The notes beneath the pieces are model-generated. The model did no database searches, was not told the DNA's origin, and was given only the letters and a program-made list of their open reading frames with translations. A DNA stretch of 11,583 nucleotides from NCBI GenBank assembly GCA_017991025.1, contig JAGNMT010000060.1:1-11583 (forward strand), read 5' to 3'. Positions 1-7,421 of the stretch are shown here, in pieces. The DNA is from Verrucomicrobiales bacterium. Lineage in GTDB: Bacteria > Verrucomicrobiota > Verrucomicrobiia > Verrucomicrobiales > DEV007. Position 1 is the first letter of the stretch, and each line of letters opens with the position of its first letter. Position numbers and translations under genes: made by a program.

Positions 1-998
1 GTGATATTCCGGGAGGTCACGCCCCGTACCTCCTGACGGCGACGGACCCCGCTGAAGCTCGCGAGCGCCTCTCGAATCGCCGCAGGACTAACGTCGGCAA
101 ATCTCGCGGCGGTGACGGCCATGGCCGCATTCCGCACGTTGAACTCACCATTGAGAAGGATCTCGTAGCACTCCCCTTCGAGGGAAAACGCGGTGCTCTC
201 AACCCGATAGTCGACGTCAGAGATTCTCGCTTCGCAGTCTTCGCCGAAGCCGACGCGCTTCATCGGCGAGTGGCCCTGAGAGGCAAAGACATCGAGGCAA
301 TTCTGATCGTCGCCGTTGATGAGTGTCAGTCCGTTCCCGGGCACGAGGCGGATCATGTGACCAAAGGATTTTTTGATCGCGGCGAGGTTTTCGTAGATGT
401 CCGCGTGATCGAACTCGATGTTGTTCACGATCGCGACTTCCGGAAGGTAGTGGATAAATTTCGAGCGCTTATCAAAGAAGGCGGAGTCGTATTCATCACC
501 CTCGAGCACGGTGAGGTCGGACGAGGTGAAACGAGCCCCCTGCTTCAGGTTGCCGGGAAGGCCGCCGATCACAAAATTGGGATTCAACCCCGCAGATTCG
601 AAGATCCAGGTGAGAATCGACGCCGTCGTTGTCTTGCCGTGAGTGCCGCTCACAACAAAGTTCCGTTTTCCCCTCAGGATCTGATCCCTCAGCAACTCGG
701 GCAAAGAAACATAGTGGAGTTTTCGCCGCATGACCTCCTCCACCTCCGGATTGCCGCGACTTTGCGCGTTACCAATGACAAAAATATCGACGTCGGCAGG
801 GAGATTTTCCGCCTTGTAGCCGTCGAGGATCTCAATGCCGCGGCTTTCGAGAAAGGACTTCATAGGATCGTAGACGTGGGAATCGGAACCCGTCACCCGA
901 TAGCCGGCATCGCGGAATGCCGCTGCCACCGATCCCATGGCGGTGCCGCAGATTCCCATAAAATAGAGATGTTTGTTAGTTCCGGAGTTCACGCTCAT
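1..998 (-). CDS. mpl: Mpl, UDP-N-acetylmuramate:tripeptide ligase, partial (C-terminus outside window)
   Basis: Cytoplasmic Mur-ligase-family enzyme that joins the recycled peptide L-Ala-gamma-D-Glu-meso-DAP to UDP-MurNAc in peptidoglycan recycling. Reading the minus strand from 998 gives 332 uninterrupted residues before the window ends; the family is about 450-460 long, so part of the C-terminal ligase domain is missing. Visible landmarks are the N-terminal nucleotide-fold start HLYFMGICGTAMG (about residues 10-22), the ATP loop GTHGKTTT (118-125), the Mpl-type stretch EGDEYDSAFFDKRSKFIHY, NNIEFDHADIY, and NVRNAAMAVTAARF near the cut end. The EYDSAFFDKRSKF block favours Mpl over MurC. The start at 998 fits the family; an in-frame ATG at 1025 would add nine residues. 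Neither has a strong ribosome site (only AGAGAA next to 998). It is transcribed away from the cytochrome gene and has no obvious functional link to it. Confidence 0.93.
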   Translation of the reverse strand, partial: MSVNSGTNKHLYFMGICGTAMGSVAAAFRDAGYRVTGSDSHVYDPMKSFLESRGIEILDGYKAENLPADVDIFVIGNAQSRGNPEVEEVMRRKLHYVSLPELLRDQILRGKRNFVVSGTHGKTTTASILTWIFESAGLNPNFVIGGLPGNLKQGARFTSSDLTVLEGDEYDSAFFDKRSKFIHYLPEVAIVNNIEFDHADIYENLAAIKKSFGHMIRLVPGNGLTLINGDDQNCLDVFASQGHSPMKRVGFGEDCEARISDVDYRVESTAFSLEGECYEILLNGEFNVRNAAMAVTAARFADVSPAAIREALASFSGVRRRQEVRGVTSRNI

Positions 999-1119
999 TT
1001 CTCTGTTGGTCGATCCCGGCTTCATCCGAACAGTTGTCGTCAGCCGAAAGCGGTTAGGTCTTTACGACGATTTGAGAGCCGTCGCAATGTCTTTTGCACG
1101 ATACGCCGGGATCGGAGAA

Positions 1120-1133
1120 GACCTTTCAAGGTC
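1120..1133. promoter_or_regulatory. 14-base inverted repeat, possible operator
   Basis: Perfect arms GACCTT / AAGGTC separated by TC, about 90 bases before the cytochrome gene start and 120 before mpl. A two-base loop is too tight for a good RNA hairpin, so a protein-binding site is the likelier role if it has one. It shares the core CCTT-(n)-TCAAGGT with the palindrome at 3170-3181. Confidence 0.25.
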
Positions 1134-1212
1134 CCTTCGCGGACAATAAACTGGCCACATTACGCAAAAATTCGCACGCTAACACGCGATTGACCATTTC
1201 CACCCTTGGCGC

Positions 1213-1217
1213 GAGGA
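1213..1217 (+). promoter_or_regulatory. Ribosome binding site deciding the start of the cytochrome/LRR gene
   Basis: GAGGA lies 6 bases before the ATG at 1224. This supports that ATG over the in-frame TTG at 1206, which would add six residues and has no such site. Confidence 0.6.
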
Positions 1218-1223
1218 TCAGCC

Positions 1224-3137
1224 ATGAGTAGTTTTGTTAAGCATCAGGCCCCCACTCCCGGCAAAGTCAAGATCGCCGTATTCCTCGGGATTGTGTGGGC
1301 TGCTCTTCTCGGGGGCATCTGGCTCGCTTACCGGAACCAGGAGGGCGGGGCTGGTGGTCTGTTCCACTTCATCGCGCGCTTCCACGTCCTCATCGTTCAT
1401 TTTCCCATCGGTGTCATCTTCCTGGCGGCAATGATGGAGTTCCTCTCCTATTTCGCCGCTTTCTCTCATCTCCAGAAGTCGATGCCCTTTGTCCTGTGGC
1501 TCGGATTCCTCAGCAGTATCGCGGCAACCGTCGTCGGCTATCTGCTCATGAGCGTGGAGAGCTTTGCCGGTCGTGCATTGGACCTGCACCTCTATTTCGG
1601 CCTCGCCGTGGTCGTATTCGCCCTGCTCTCTCTGATTCTCTGCGTCACTGGAAAGCGTCTTCTCACGAGCATTATGATCGCCCTGACCGCCTTTGTGACC
1701 ATGGCGAGCGGCCATTTTGGCGGGGCAATGGTCCATGAGCCCACCTACCTCACCGAATTCGCTCCGGAAGCGCTGAAGCCTGCCATGTTGATCGGCCTCA
1801 GCGCCCCGAAAGAAACCGGAGCACCCGAAACGACTGCCGCAGCCCCGGGCTCGGCAAACGCAGAGGTCCCCATCGGGGAGCAGAACGTCTACACTGACCT
1901 TGTCGTGCCCATCCTGGAAAAATCCTGTAATGAGTGCCACAACGAAAACAAGATCAAAGGCAAGCTTCGTATGGACACCCACGAACTGCTTCTCGCCGGA
2001 GCTGAAGGATCGGACTTCCCGACGGTCGTCCCTGGAGATGCCGACAAGTCGGAAATGATCGTCCGGGTGATGCTGCCGGAAGACGATGAAGAGTTCATGC
2101 CGACAAAAGGAGATCCCCTTAAACCGGCGGAAATCAAACTGTTGAGTCTCTGGATCAAGTCCGGTGCCGGGACTGACCTAACGGTGGCACAGCTCGGGGA
2201 GGATCCGGCCATCGTCAAGACCGCCATCGAGGTCGCCGCCATTCATGCCAGCACGGGCAAGGACGTCGTCGAGGGCGGCGGTGCCGCATACGAATCGGTC
2301 TGGGATACGCTCGCACCGGAGGAAAAGGCGGCAAGGATGACCGAGATCAACGAAGCGGCGGAGCGGTTTCACTTTTCCATCATGCCTATCTCTGCCGAGG
2401 ATGATCGATTGCGGGTCAATGTCGTTAACGGAGCAAAGGACTTCGGCGATGAGCAGATCAAACTACTTGAACCGGTCGCCGATCGTATCGTATGGCTTGA
2501 TCTCGCCCGCAGCCAGGTCACCGATGAAGGCATGAAGTCGGTGGGAAAAATGCGGAGCCTCGAAAGACTGCATCTTGAAAACACCAAAATCACTGACGCC
2601 GGAATCGAGCATCTGGGGGCCCTGGGAAAGCTCGAATACCTCAATCTCTACGGAACGAAGGTGGACAACGGCATCTTTGAGACCTTCGCTAAGCTGCCCA
2701 GCCTGAAAAAGGTCTATCTCTGGCAGACCGAAGTCGATCCCGTCGAAGCGAAAGCCTTCGAACGCAGTGTGAATCTGGAGATCAACACCGGAGCAGATTT
2801 ACCCGCCGCCGTTCCAGCCTCGGCCGAAAAGTCGGCCGAAACAAAGCCTGAGCCAGCAAAACCGGTCGCCCCCAAACCGGCACCGGCGAAGCCGGCCGAA
2901 CCGGCAAAACCGGCGGCGACCGCTCCGGCACCCGCGAAGCCCGCAACGACTGCACCCGCTCCTGCAAAACCGGCTGAAACCAAGCCGGAGCCGGCAAAAC
3001 CCGCGGCAACCACTCCGGCTCCGGCGAAACCAGCCCCCGCCACCGCAGCGCCCGCAATTCCGGTGCCAGCAAAACCCGCCGCCACTCCCCCTGCGGCCCC
3101 GACGCCTCCCGCCACCCCCGAAAAGAAGGGCGCTTAA
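1224..3137 (+). CDS. Membrane-anchored cytochrome c: DUF2231-like, PSCyt1-type haem domain, LRRs, Pro/Ala tail
   Basis: A 637-residue multidomain protein. Residues about 15-168 contain five likely membrane helices; RFHVLIVHFPIGVIF (52-66) is typical of DUF2231-like membrane units. An Ala/Pro linker follows, then a planctomycete-type cytochrome c domain with haem motif CNECH (235-239), the segment VVPGDADKSEMIVRVMLP, and FMP (Met292) as the likely distal ligand. Residues about 410-520 hold three to four LRRs of the form LxxLxLxxTxITDxG. The last 100 residues are repeats containing PAKP. With the N-terminus inside, five helices place the haem domain outside the cytoplasm, where the downstream ResB/CcsA products would attach haem. 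PSCyt1 domains are known from PVC bacteria; the electron donor and acceptor cannot be told here. The ATG at 1224 has a GAGGA site. Domain naming is by eye. Confidence 0.85.
   Translation: MSSFVKHQAPTPGKVKIAVFLGIVWAALLGGIWLAYRNQEGGAGGLFHFIARFHVLIVHFPIGVIFLAAMMEFLSYFAAFSHLQKSMPFVLWLGFLSSIAATVVGYLLMSVESFAGRALDLHLYFGLAVVVFALLSLILCVTGKRLLTSIMIALTAFVTMASGHFGGAMVHEPTYLTEFAPEALKPAMLIGLSAPKETGAPETTAAAPGSANAEVPIGEQNVYTDLVVPILEKSCNECHNENKIKGKLRMDTHELLLAGAEGSDFPTVVPGDADKSEMIVRVMLPEDDEEFMPTKGDPLKPAEIKLLSLWIKSGAGTDLTVAQLGEDPAIVKTAIEVAAIHASTGKDVVEGGGAAYESVWDTLAPEEKAARMTEINEAAERFHFSIMPISAEDDRLRVNVVNGAKDFGDEQIKLLEPVADRIVWLDLARSQVTDEGMKSVGKMRSLERLHLENTKITDAGIEHLGALGKLEYLNLYGTKVDNGIFETFAKLPSLKKVYLWQTEVDPVEAKAFERSVNLEINTGADLPAAVPASAEKSAETKPEPAKPVAPKPAPAKPAEPAKPAATAPAPAKPATTAPAPAKPAETKPEPAKPAATTPAPAKPAPATAAPAIPVPAKPAATPPAAPTPPATPEKKGA
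2844..3134 (+). repeat. Imperfect tandem repeats encoding a Pro/Ala/Lys-rich tail
   Basis: Degenerate tandem units of roughly 10-13 codons encode variants of APAPAKPA and TKPEPAKPA; PAKP occurs eight times. The third codon positions vary between copies, so selection seems to act on the protein composition rather than on exact DNA identity. It probably forms an extended flexible tail outside the cytoplasm, possibly cell-wall or surface associated. The GC-rich repetition also creates long open frames on the opposite strand. Confidence 0.85.
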
Positions 3138-3169
3138 CTGTTTTTCTGTCCCCCGTGCCGACCACCCAT

Positions 3170-3181
3170 CCTTGATCAAGG
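3170..3181. promoter_or_regulatory. 12-base palindrome before the lipoprotein gene
   Basis: CCTTGATCAAGG is a perfect palindrome 58 bases before the lipoprotein start, followed by TAGTTTTTG. It could be an operator for the lipoprotein-resB-ccsA unit or a weak terminator (four-base stem plus T-run) for the cytochrome gene. The stem is short, so both readings are tentative. Confidence 0.25.
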
Positions 3182-3239
3182 TAGTTTTTGAGCGCTTCTT
3201 CTAACGCGACTGTCGTATTCCCTCATTGAGCTAATTCCC

Positions 3240-3899
3240 ATGATTTCCCGAATTCTATTTCGCAGTCTTTTCGGACTCACCGCCCTCTTTCTCGCAGGAG
3301 GCTGCGGGAAGAGTGAAACGACAACCGGCCTTATCGAACGCGAACTCTCGGCATCCGAGAAAAACTTCAAGATTGTCGAGTCAACTAAGGAACGCTTTCG
3401 TTATAAGTCGGGTCCGGCAGGAGGCGGCGCGCCCGGAGCACCGTCGAATGCAAACGGCCCGCAGTTCCTTTACGACACACCGGAAGGCTGGGTCGCCAAA
3501 GAGGGCTCGGCGATGCGAGTCATCAATTTCAGCCTTGGCGAGAATGGCGAAGGCGAGTGCTACGTCGCCCGTCTCCCCGGAGCCGGGGGCGGTCTCCTCG
3601 CCAATGTGAATCGGTGGCGTGCTCAAATGGGGGTGGAGCCGCTCACGGAAGAGCAGGTTGACGCACTCCCGACAAAGCCCCTCTTCGGCCAGCCAGCCCG
3701 ATACATGACGGTCGACGGCAGCTTCACCCCTGGCATGGGGTCTACAGATACCTTTCCCAATTATCGCCTGCTCGGTCTCATCCTTGCCTCCGATGCCGGC
3801 GCGGTTTTCGTAAAAATGACAGGACCAAAAGACCTCGTGATCAAAAACGAGGCCGCTTTTGACCAGTTTACCCAGTCCATTGACGTGAAGCTCAACTGA
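3240..3899 (+). CDS. Putative lipoprotein, first gene of the cytochrome c assembly unit
   Basis: A 219-residue protein of no function I can name. It starts with a lipoprotein signal peptide: basic MISRILFR, a hydrophobic stretch, then LAGGC with Cys22 as the predicted lipidated residue. A Gly/Pro/Asn-rich linker (about 60-75) leads to a globular part with FLYDTPEGWV, MRVINFSLGENGEGECYV, a glycine-rich LPGAGGG, NVNRWRAQMG and PLFGQPARYMTVDG. There is no CXXCH, so it is not itself a cytochrome; Cys22 is expected to be lipidated and the only other cysteine seen is in GECYV. The gene ends 11 bases before the ResB-like gene, which suggests one transcript and an extracytoplasmic role in haem delivery, apocytochrome handling or the cytochrome complex. 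That role is inferred from position only. The start has no strong Shine-Dalgarno site. Confidence 0.8.
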   Translation: MISRILFRSLFGLTALFLAGGCGKSETTTGLIERELSASEKNFKIVESTKERFRYKSGPAGGGAPGAPSNANGPQFLYDTPEGWVAKEGSAMRVINFSLGENGEGECYVARLPGAGGGLLANVNRWRAQMGVEPLTEEQVDALPTKPLFGQPARYMTVDGSFTPGMGSTDTFPNYRLLGLILASDAGAVFVKMTGPKDLVIKNEAAFDQFTQSIDVKLN

Positions 3900-3910
3900 T
3901 AAAACCCACC

Positions 3911-5158
3911 ATGGCAAAACCTCCACTCGACTGGTCACCTGGAAACTGGCCCCGTCTGTTCTACCGTTTCTTTACGTCATTCAAACTGGCCACGGTCATC
4001 CTCATTTTGATGACCCTCGCGACCCTTCTGGGTACTCTCGGACAGGTCGAAAACGGTCTCCACGCTGCGAAAGTAAAGTATTTCTACTCCTTCTTTTTCT
4101 CCGAAAAGCTGTTTGGAACAATCCCCGTCATCCTTCCCGGCGGACTTCTCCTGATGATTCTTCTCTTCGTCAATATGACGCTGGGAGCCCTCATCAAGGT
4201 ACGCAAGCGTTGGAAAGGGGCCGGCCTCCTCATTTCTCATTTCGGGATGCTCATGCTCCTGGTCGGCGGTTTTGTGACCTGGGCTTTTTCAACTGATGGT
4301 TTTATGGCGCTCTATCCGGGCATGTCGAGCAATCGGGTCGAGAGCTATCGCGAATGGCAGCTCGAAATAGTCCCCCTTTCCAAAGAGGGCGTCGGAGAAA
4401 AGGCCTGGATCTACCCGGCCGAGATGCTCGACCAGGTGAGATCCGACGAGCAGTGTATCATCAAGGCGCACTCCCTGCCATTTGACGTGGTCCTCAACGG
4501 CTATTCAAAAAACGCCACCCCCATCCCGACTTCCGCGCCTATGGCCGCAGGGGTCACCGGCAAAGAGATCGACGGTTTTAAACTCTCTCCCCAAAAGCCC
4601 TCCAAGGAAGCGGAACAGAATCTGCCCGGCTGTTTTATCGAATTCCGGCCACTGGACGGTAGTGCCCCGATCGAGACGATTCTCTGGGCGGGATCCTACC
4701 GCTTTGACCCGAGAGAAAAGCCGATGCCATTCTCCTTCAAGGTGGGCGACCAGCTATACGGAGCCCTTCTCGTCAAAAAATCCTGGACGGTGCCCTTTGA
4801 AGTCCGCCTCGATGAATTCATCTTTGAACGCCACCCCGGCGTGAGCATGGCCCGCAACTATGAGAGCCGCGTCACCCGGGTTGAAGCCTCGGAGCCCGAC
4901 AAAGCAATTGAAATCAAAATGAACGAGCCGATGCGCCACGCGGGGTACACTTTTTTCCAGGAGTCCTTCGGTCCCTCCGGGTCTCAGCCCGGAGATGAGA
5001 TGTTCTCCCAGTTTGCTGTCGCGAACAACCCCGCCGATCAATGGCCACTCTATGCGCTGATCATCAACGGAATCGGTCTGGGGATTCATTTTATGATCAT
5101 GCTAGTGAATTTTTCGATTCGTTCCCGCAACAAAAACACCCAGGCGGCAATCTCATGA
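3911..5158 (+). CDS. resB: ResB-like cytochrome c biogenesis protein (System II)
   Basis: A 415-residue inner-membrane protein, partner of CcsA/ResC in System II cytochrome c maturation, which moves haem across the membrane and presents it to reduced apocytochrome. The layout fits ResB/Ccs1: helix 1 at about 25-44 (KLATVILILMTLATLLGTLGQ), helix 2 at about 71-95, helix 3 at about 104-126 containing LISHFGMLMLLVGG with His110, a large extracytoplasmic loop, and a last helix at about 381-402 with a second His (393). The block HAGYTFFQESFGP before the last helix matches the usual ResB C-terminal GYxxYQ-type motif. His110 is a candidate transmembrane haem ligand by comparison with CcsBA. It follows the lipoprotein gene by 11 bases without an evident ribosome site, so translation is perhaps coupled. 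Its stop overlaps the ccsA start (ATGA). Confidence 0.9.
   Translation: MAKPPLDWSPGNWPRLFYRFFTSFKLATVILILMTLATLLGTLGQVENGLHAAKVKYFYSFFFSEKLFGTIPVILPGGLLLMILLFVNMTLGALIKVRKRWKGAGLLISHFGMLMLLVGGFVTWAFSTDGFMALYPGMSSNRVESYREWQLEIVPLSKEGVGEKAWIYPAEMLDQVRSDEQCIIKAHSLPFDVVLNGYSKNATPIPTSAPMAAGVTGKEIDGFKLSPQKPSKEAEQNLPGCFIEFRPLDGSAPIETILWAGSYRFDPREKPMPFSFKVGDQLYGALLVKKSWTVPFEVRLDEFIFERHPGVSMARNYESRVTRVEASEPDKAIEIKMNEPMRHAGYTFFQESFGPSGSQPGDEMFSQFAVANNPADQWPLYALIINGIGLGIHFMIMLVNFSIRSRNKNTQAAIS
5142..5147 (+). promoter_or_regulatory. Ribosome binding site for the CcsA-like gene
   Basis: AGGCGG lies 7 bases before the ATG at 5155, inside the end of the ResB-like gene. It supports starting at 5155 rather than at the longer in-frame ATG at 5041, and the protein then begins with a good signal peptide. 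Confidence 0.55.
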
Positions 5159-7197
5159 AAACGCTCCCCCAATCGCTCCTCACTCTCGCGGTCGTCGCCT
5201 TTCTGCCGATAGGCCTTACCGCCCGCGAAGTTCCGAAATCCGCTTTGCAGAACTACGTCCCCTGGGAAGAAGAGACGGTCCATACCTTCGAAAACATTCT
5301 CGTGCAGCAGGATGGCAGGGTTAAACCGCTCTACACGGTAGCCCGTTTCACCCTGCTTCAGTTCAGCGGAAAATCACAGGTCTCCTTCCAGACACAGGAC
5401 GGAGAGACGCACAGTATCCACTACGCGGCATGGCTTCTGGATGTCCTTTTCCGGGGAGAGATTGCCAAAGAGCTACCTGTATTCATCGTCGATGACTCGG
5501 CCGCTGTCGTCGAGATCGGTGTCTCACCGAAGTCAAAGCGGGACCGCTATTCTTACAGCGAACTGGCACCGGGCCGCGCCAAACTGGCCGAGTTGGGTGG
5601 CCAGTATGCGGAAAAACAGGACACGTTTGAGAAGAGCGAGAAGGACCCGAAACTGGCGCTTGATCGGGTCGAAGGCATGATCCTTACATTGGGTAGGAAC
5701 ATCAGTTCTTTTGAATTCCTCGTCGGCCAGTTCGGTTTTGCCCGGAAGGGGGCCATGCTTGTGAACGAAAACATCCTTCCCCCGGAGATGATCCAGCTCG
5801 CAAAGACGCTCGATACGGTCGAGATGCTCGAGAAAATGCCGGAGATGACGCTCGAGCAACTGGTGCAAACCGTCCGGCAACCGCCGGGAGAAGGTGAAGA
5901 GGCGAAAATGTTCTCCGGTGCTTTGAGACTGTTCTTTTTCCACGCCAACTCAGCACGGGGTCTCAATCTCTTCCCCCCTCAACAAAAGGACGACGAAGTC
6001 TGGGTATCCGGCGGCGACGTTCTTCTCGCCGGACTCGCGGGCAAGGCAGTTCGACCCTGGGCGAAAGAACAACTAGGAAGCATCCAAACCCTGGTGAAGG
6101 CGCAAAAGGAGGGCGAAAGCCAGTTCAGAGAGGCGTTGAAAACCTTTTCCACGGCTCAGGACAGCATCGCCGAGTCACGCGGCGAGGGTATTCATTCGGA
6201 ATTGGAGGTATCACTCTATCGAGGGAAATGGTTCTCCTACTCACTCTACTTTTTCGTCTTCGCCTTTGTCGTGATGGCCTTCAGCTGGCTTACACCGGGT
6301 AGCAAAATCGGACGGACCCTGATCCTGATCGCAAGCCTACTTGCCCTCGTGGCTCTTACTTTCGACATTTACGGGATCACCCTGCGTTCCATCATCCGTC
6401 AGCGGCCGCCGATCACCAATCTCTACGACACCGTGCTGTTTATCACCGGAATCGCGGTTATCCTCGGTCTCATTATCGAGTATTTCACCCGCCTCGGGAT
6501 CGGCACTCTGATCGCGGTTTTCGCCGGAGTCATGGGGATGTTCCTTTCGATGAAGTACGAGGCGAAAGAAGCCACCGATACGATCACCCAGCTCGTCGCA
6601 GTGCTCGATACGAACTTCTGGCTCGCGACTCACGTGACCATTATCAACATCGGCTATGCGGCCGGCCTCGTCTCGGCGCTTATCGGCCTGATGTATCTCT
6701 CGGGGCGCTTTGTGGGGATGCTGCGCGGCAAACAAAACCGGGAATTCTATCAAGTCCTCACGCGTATGAACTACGGTGTGATCTGTTTCTGCCTCTTCTT
6801 CTCCCTCGTCGGCACGGTCCTCGGCGGGATCTGGGCAAACTATAGCTGGGGGCGCTTCTGGGGCTGGGACCCCAAAGAAAACGGGGCGCTCATGATCTGT
6901 CTCTGGACACTCGTGATCCTCCACGGTCGTATGGGAGGCATGATACGGGAAATCGGCCTGCATATGAACAGTATCATTCTCGCGATGCTCGTCACCTTCA
7001 GCTGGTGGGGGGTAAACAACCTCGGCGTCGGTCTCCACAGCTACGGATTCACCGAAGGGGTCTGGGGAGCCCTCTACGGAGCCTGGATGATTCTAGGGGT
7101 TTTTATGCTCATGGGGGTGATCATCTGGTTTCAGGAGAGAAAGTCAAAAACCCGGAAGGAAGCCGCCGGTAACACAAAAAGTGCCGTGACGATCTGA
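5155..7197 (+). CDS. ccsA: CcsA/ResC-like cytochrome c assembly protein with a long N-terminal domain
   Basis: A 680-residue haem handling protein of the CcmF/CcsA family. A signal peptide or first helix (1-23) precedes about 335 mostly polar residues with QDGRVKPLYTVAR (52-64); helices begin near 360. The conserved core includes RPPITNLYDT (417-426), the WWD haem-binding motif WGRFWGWDPKE (565-575), His493 in THVTI and His628 in GLHSYGF as likely external haem ligands, and His590 in LVILHGR as a likely membrane His. With the ResB-like partner it forms the System II haem exporter and cytochrome c synthase. Ordinary CcsA/ResC proteins are roughly 250-400 residues, so this one has a large extra domain; long forms with a GRxKPxxT segment exist in other phyla as far as I recall. 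The start overlaps resB by ATGA and has AGGCGG upstream. Confidence 0.92.
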   Translation: MKTLPQSLLTLAVVAFLPIGLTAREVPKSALQNYVPWEEETVHTFENILVQQDGRVKPLYTVARFTLLQFSGKSQVSFQTQDGETHSIHYAAWLLDVLFRGEIAKELPVFIVDDSAAVVEIGVSPKSKRDRYSYSELAPGRAKLAELGGQYAEKQDTFEKSEKDPKLALDRVEGMILTLGRNISSFEFLVGQFGFARKGAMLVNENILPPEMIQLAKTLDTVEMLEKMPEMTLEQLVQTVRQPPGEGEEAKMFSGALRLFFFHANSARGLNLFPPQQKDDEVWVSGGDVLLAGLAGKAVRPWAKEQLGSIQTLVKAQKEGESQFREALKTFSTAQDSIAESRGEGIHSELEVSLYRGKWFSYSLYFFVFAFVVMAFSWLTPGSKIGRTLILIASLLALVALTFDIYGITLRSIIRQRPPITNLYDTVLFITGIAVILGLIIEYFTRLGIGTLIAVFAGVMGMFLSMKYEAKEATDTITQLVAVLDTNFWLATHVTIINIGYAAGLVSALIGLMYLSGRFVGMLRGKQNREFYQVLTRMNYGVICFCLFFSLVGTVLGGIWANYSWGRFWGWDPKENGALMICLWTLVILHGRMGGMIREIGLHMNSIILAMLVTFSWWGVNNLGVGLHSYGFTEGVWGALYGAWMILGVFMLMGVIIWFQERKSKTRKEAAGNTKSAVTI

Positions 7198-7204
7198 AGC
7201 CCGA

Positions 7205-7348
7205 ATGCGAAGCATCTTCGAATTGGCAATTTTCAAAAGTGTGTCTACACTCTACCCCATGGCTATCTTTCTCGGAATCGTTGTTGCTGTTTTTTTTCTG
7301 CTCCTCGGCGTGGTTGCGTTCAAGTATCTCCTCAACGGTGAGAATTGA
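7205..7348 (+). CDS. Very small predicted membrane protein (47 or 29 residues)
   Basis: An ORF beginning 8 bases after the ccsA stop encodes 47 residues with one strongly hydrophobic helix, IFLGIVVAVFFLLLGVVAF, and the short tail KYLLNGEN. A second in-frame ATG at 7259 would give a 29-residue form that is almost only the helix, and Met-Ala at that point looks like a natural start. Neither start has a good ribosome site. Its place directly behind ccsA suggests cotranscription and perhaps a small helper in the cytochrome c or respiratory membrane complex. I recognise no family. It could be spurious, but the clean single-helix composition argues for a real gene. Confidence 0.5.
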   Translation: MRSIFELAIFKSVSTLYPMAIFLGIVVAVFFLLLGVVAFKYLLNGEN

Positions 7349-7404
7349 TCCGTGTCCAAAGTGCTGCGGCCTCACCTCGTAAGGAGTGCTTTTTCCGGAA
7401 GGCA

Positions 7405-7415
7405 GTCACCGTGAC
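7405..7415. promoter_or_regulatory. Small palindrome just before the pyruvate kinase start
   Basis: GTCAC-C-GTGAC, an 11-base inverted repeat, ends 7 bases before the chosen ATG, where a ribosome site would normally be. A good AAGGAG (7381-7386) lies 36 bases before the ATG, too far to serve it directly. It may be an operator or chance. Confidence 0.2.
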
Positions 7416-7421
7416 CCTACA

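Larger units (their letters stand above)
999..1223. other. Divergent intergenic region between mpl and the cytochrome/LRR gene
   Basis: These 225 bases must hold the promoters of both divergent genes. I could not find a convincing -35/-10 pair on either strand. The only clear structure is a 14-base inverted repeat at 1120-1133, listed separately. The long plus-strand reading frame crossing this area continues antisense through mpl and resembles no known protein. Confidence 0.6.

Noticed and set aside
270..1193. Plus-strand 307-residue open frame
   Set aside because: It is antisense to mpl, whose minus-strand product shows clear Mpl motifs. The plus-strand translation has no recognisable domain.
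1218..1982. Minus-strand 254-residue open frame
   Set aside because: Antisense to the membrane and cytochrome domains. Its His/Asp/Glu-rich composition is the usual shadow of helix-coding DNA.
2714..3179. Several long minus-strand frames rich in Gly/Ala or Arg/Gly
   Set aside because: All arise from the GC-rich PAKP repeat region of the plus-strand gene. They resemble glycine-rich or PE-PGRS-like proteins only by composition.
6337..7038. Minus-strand 233-residue frame rich in His, Asp and Glu
   Set aside because: Antisense to the CcsA core, where every key motif reads correctly on the plus strand.
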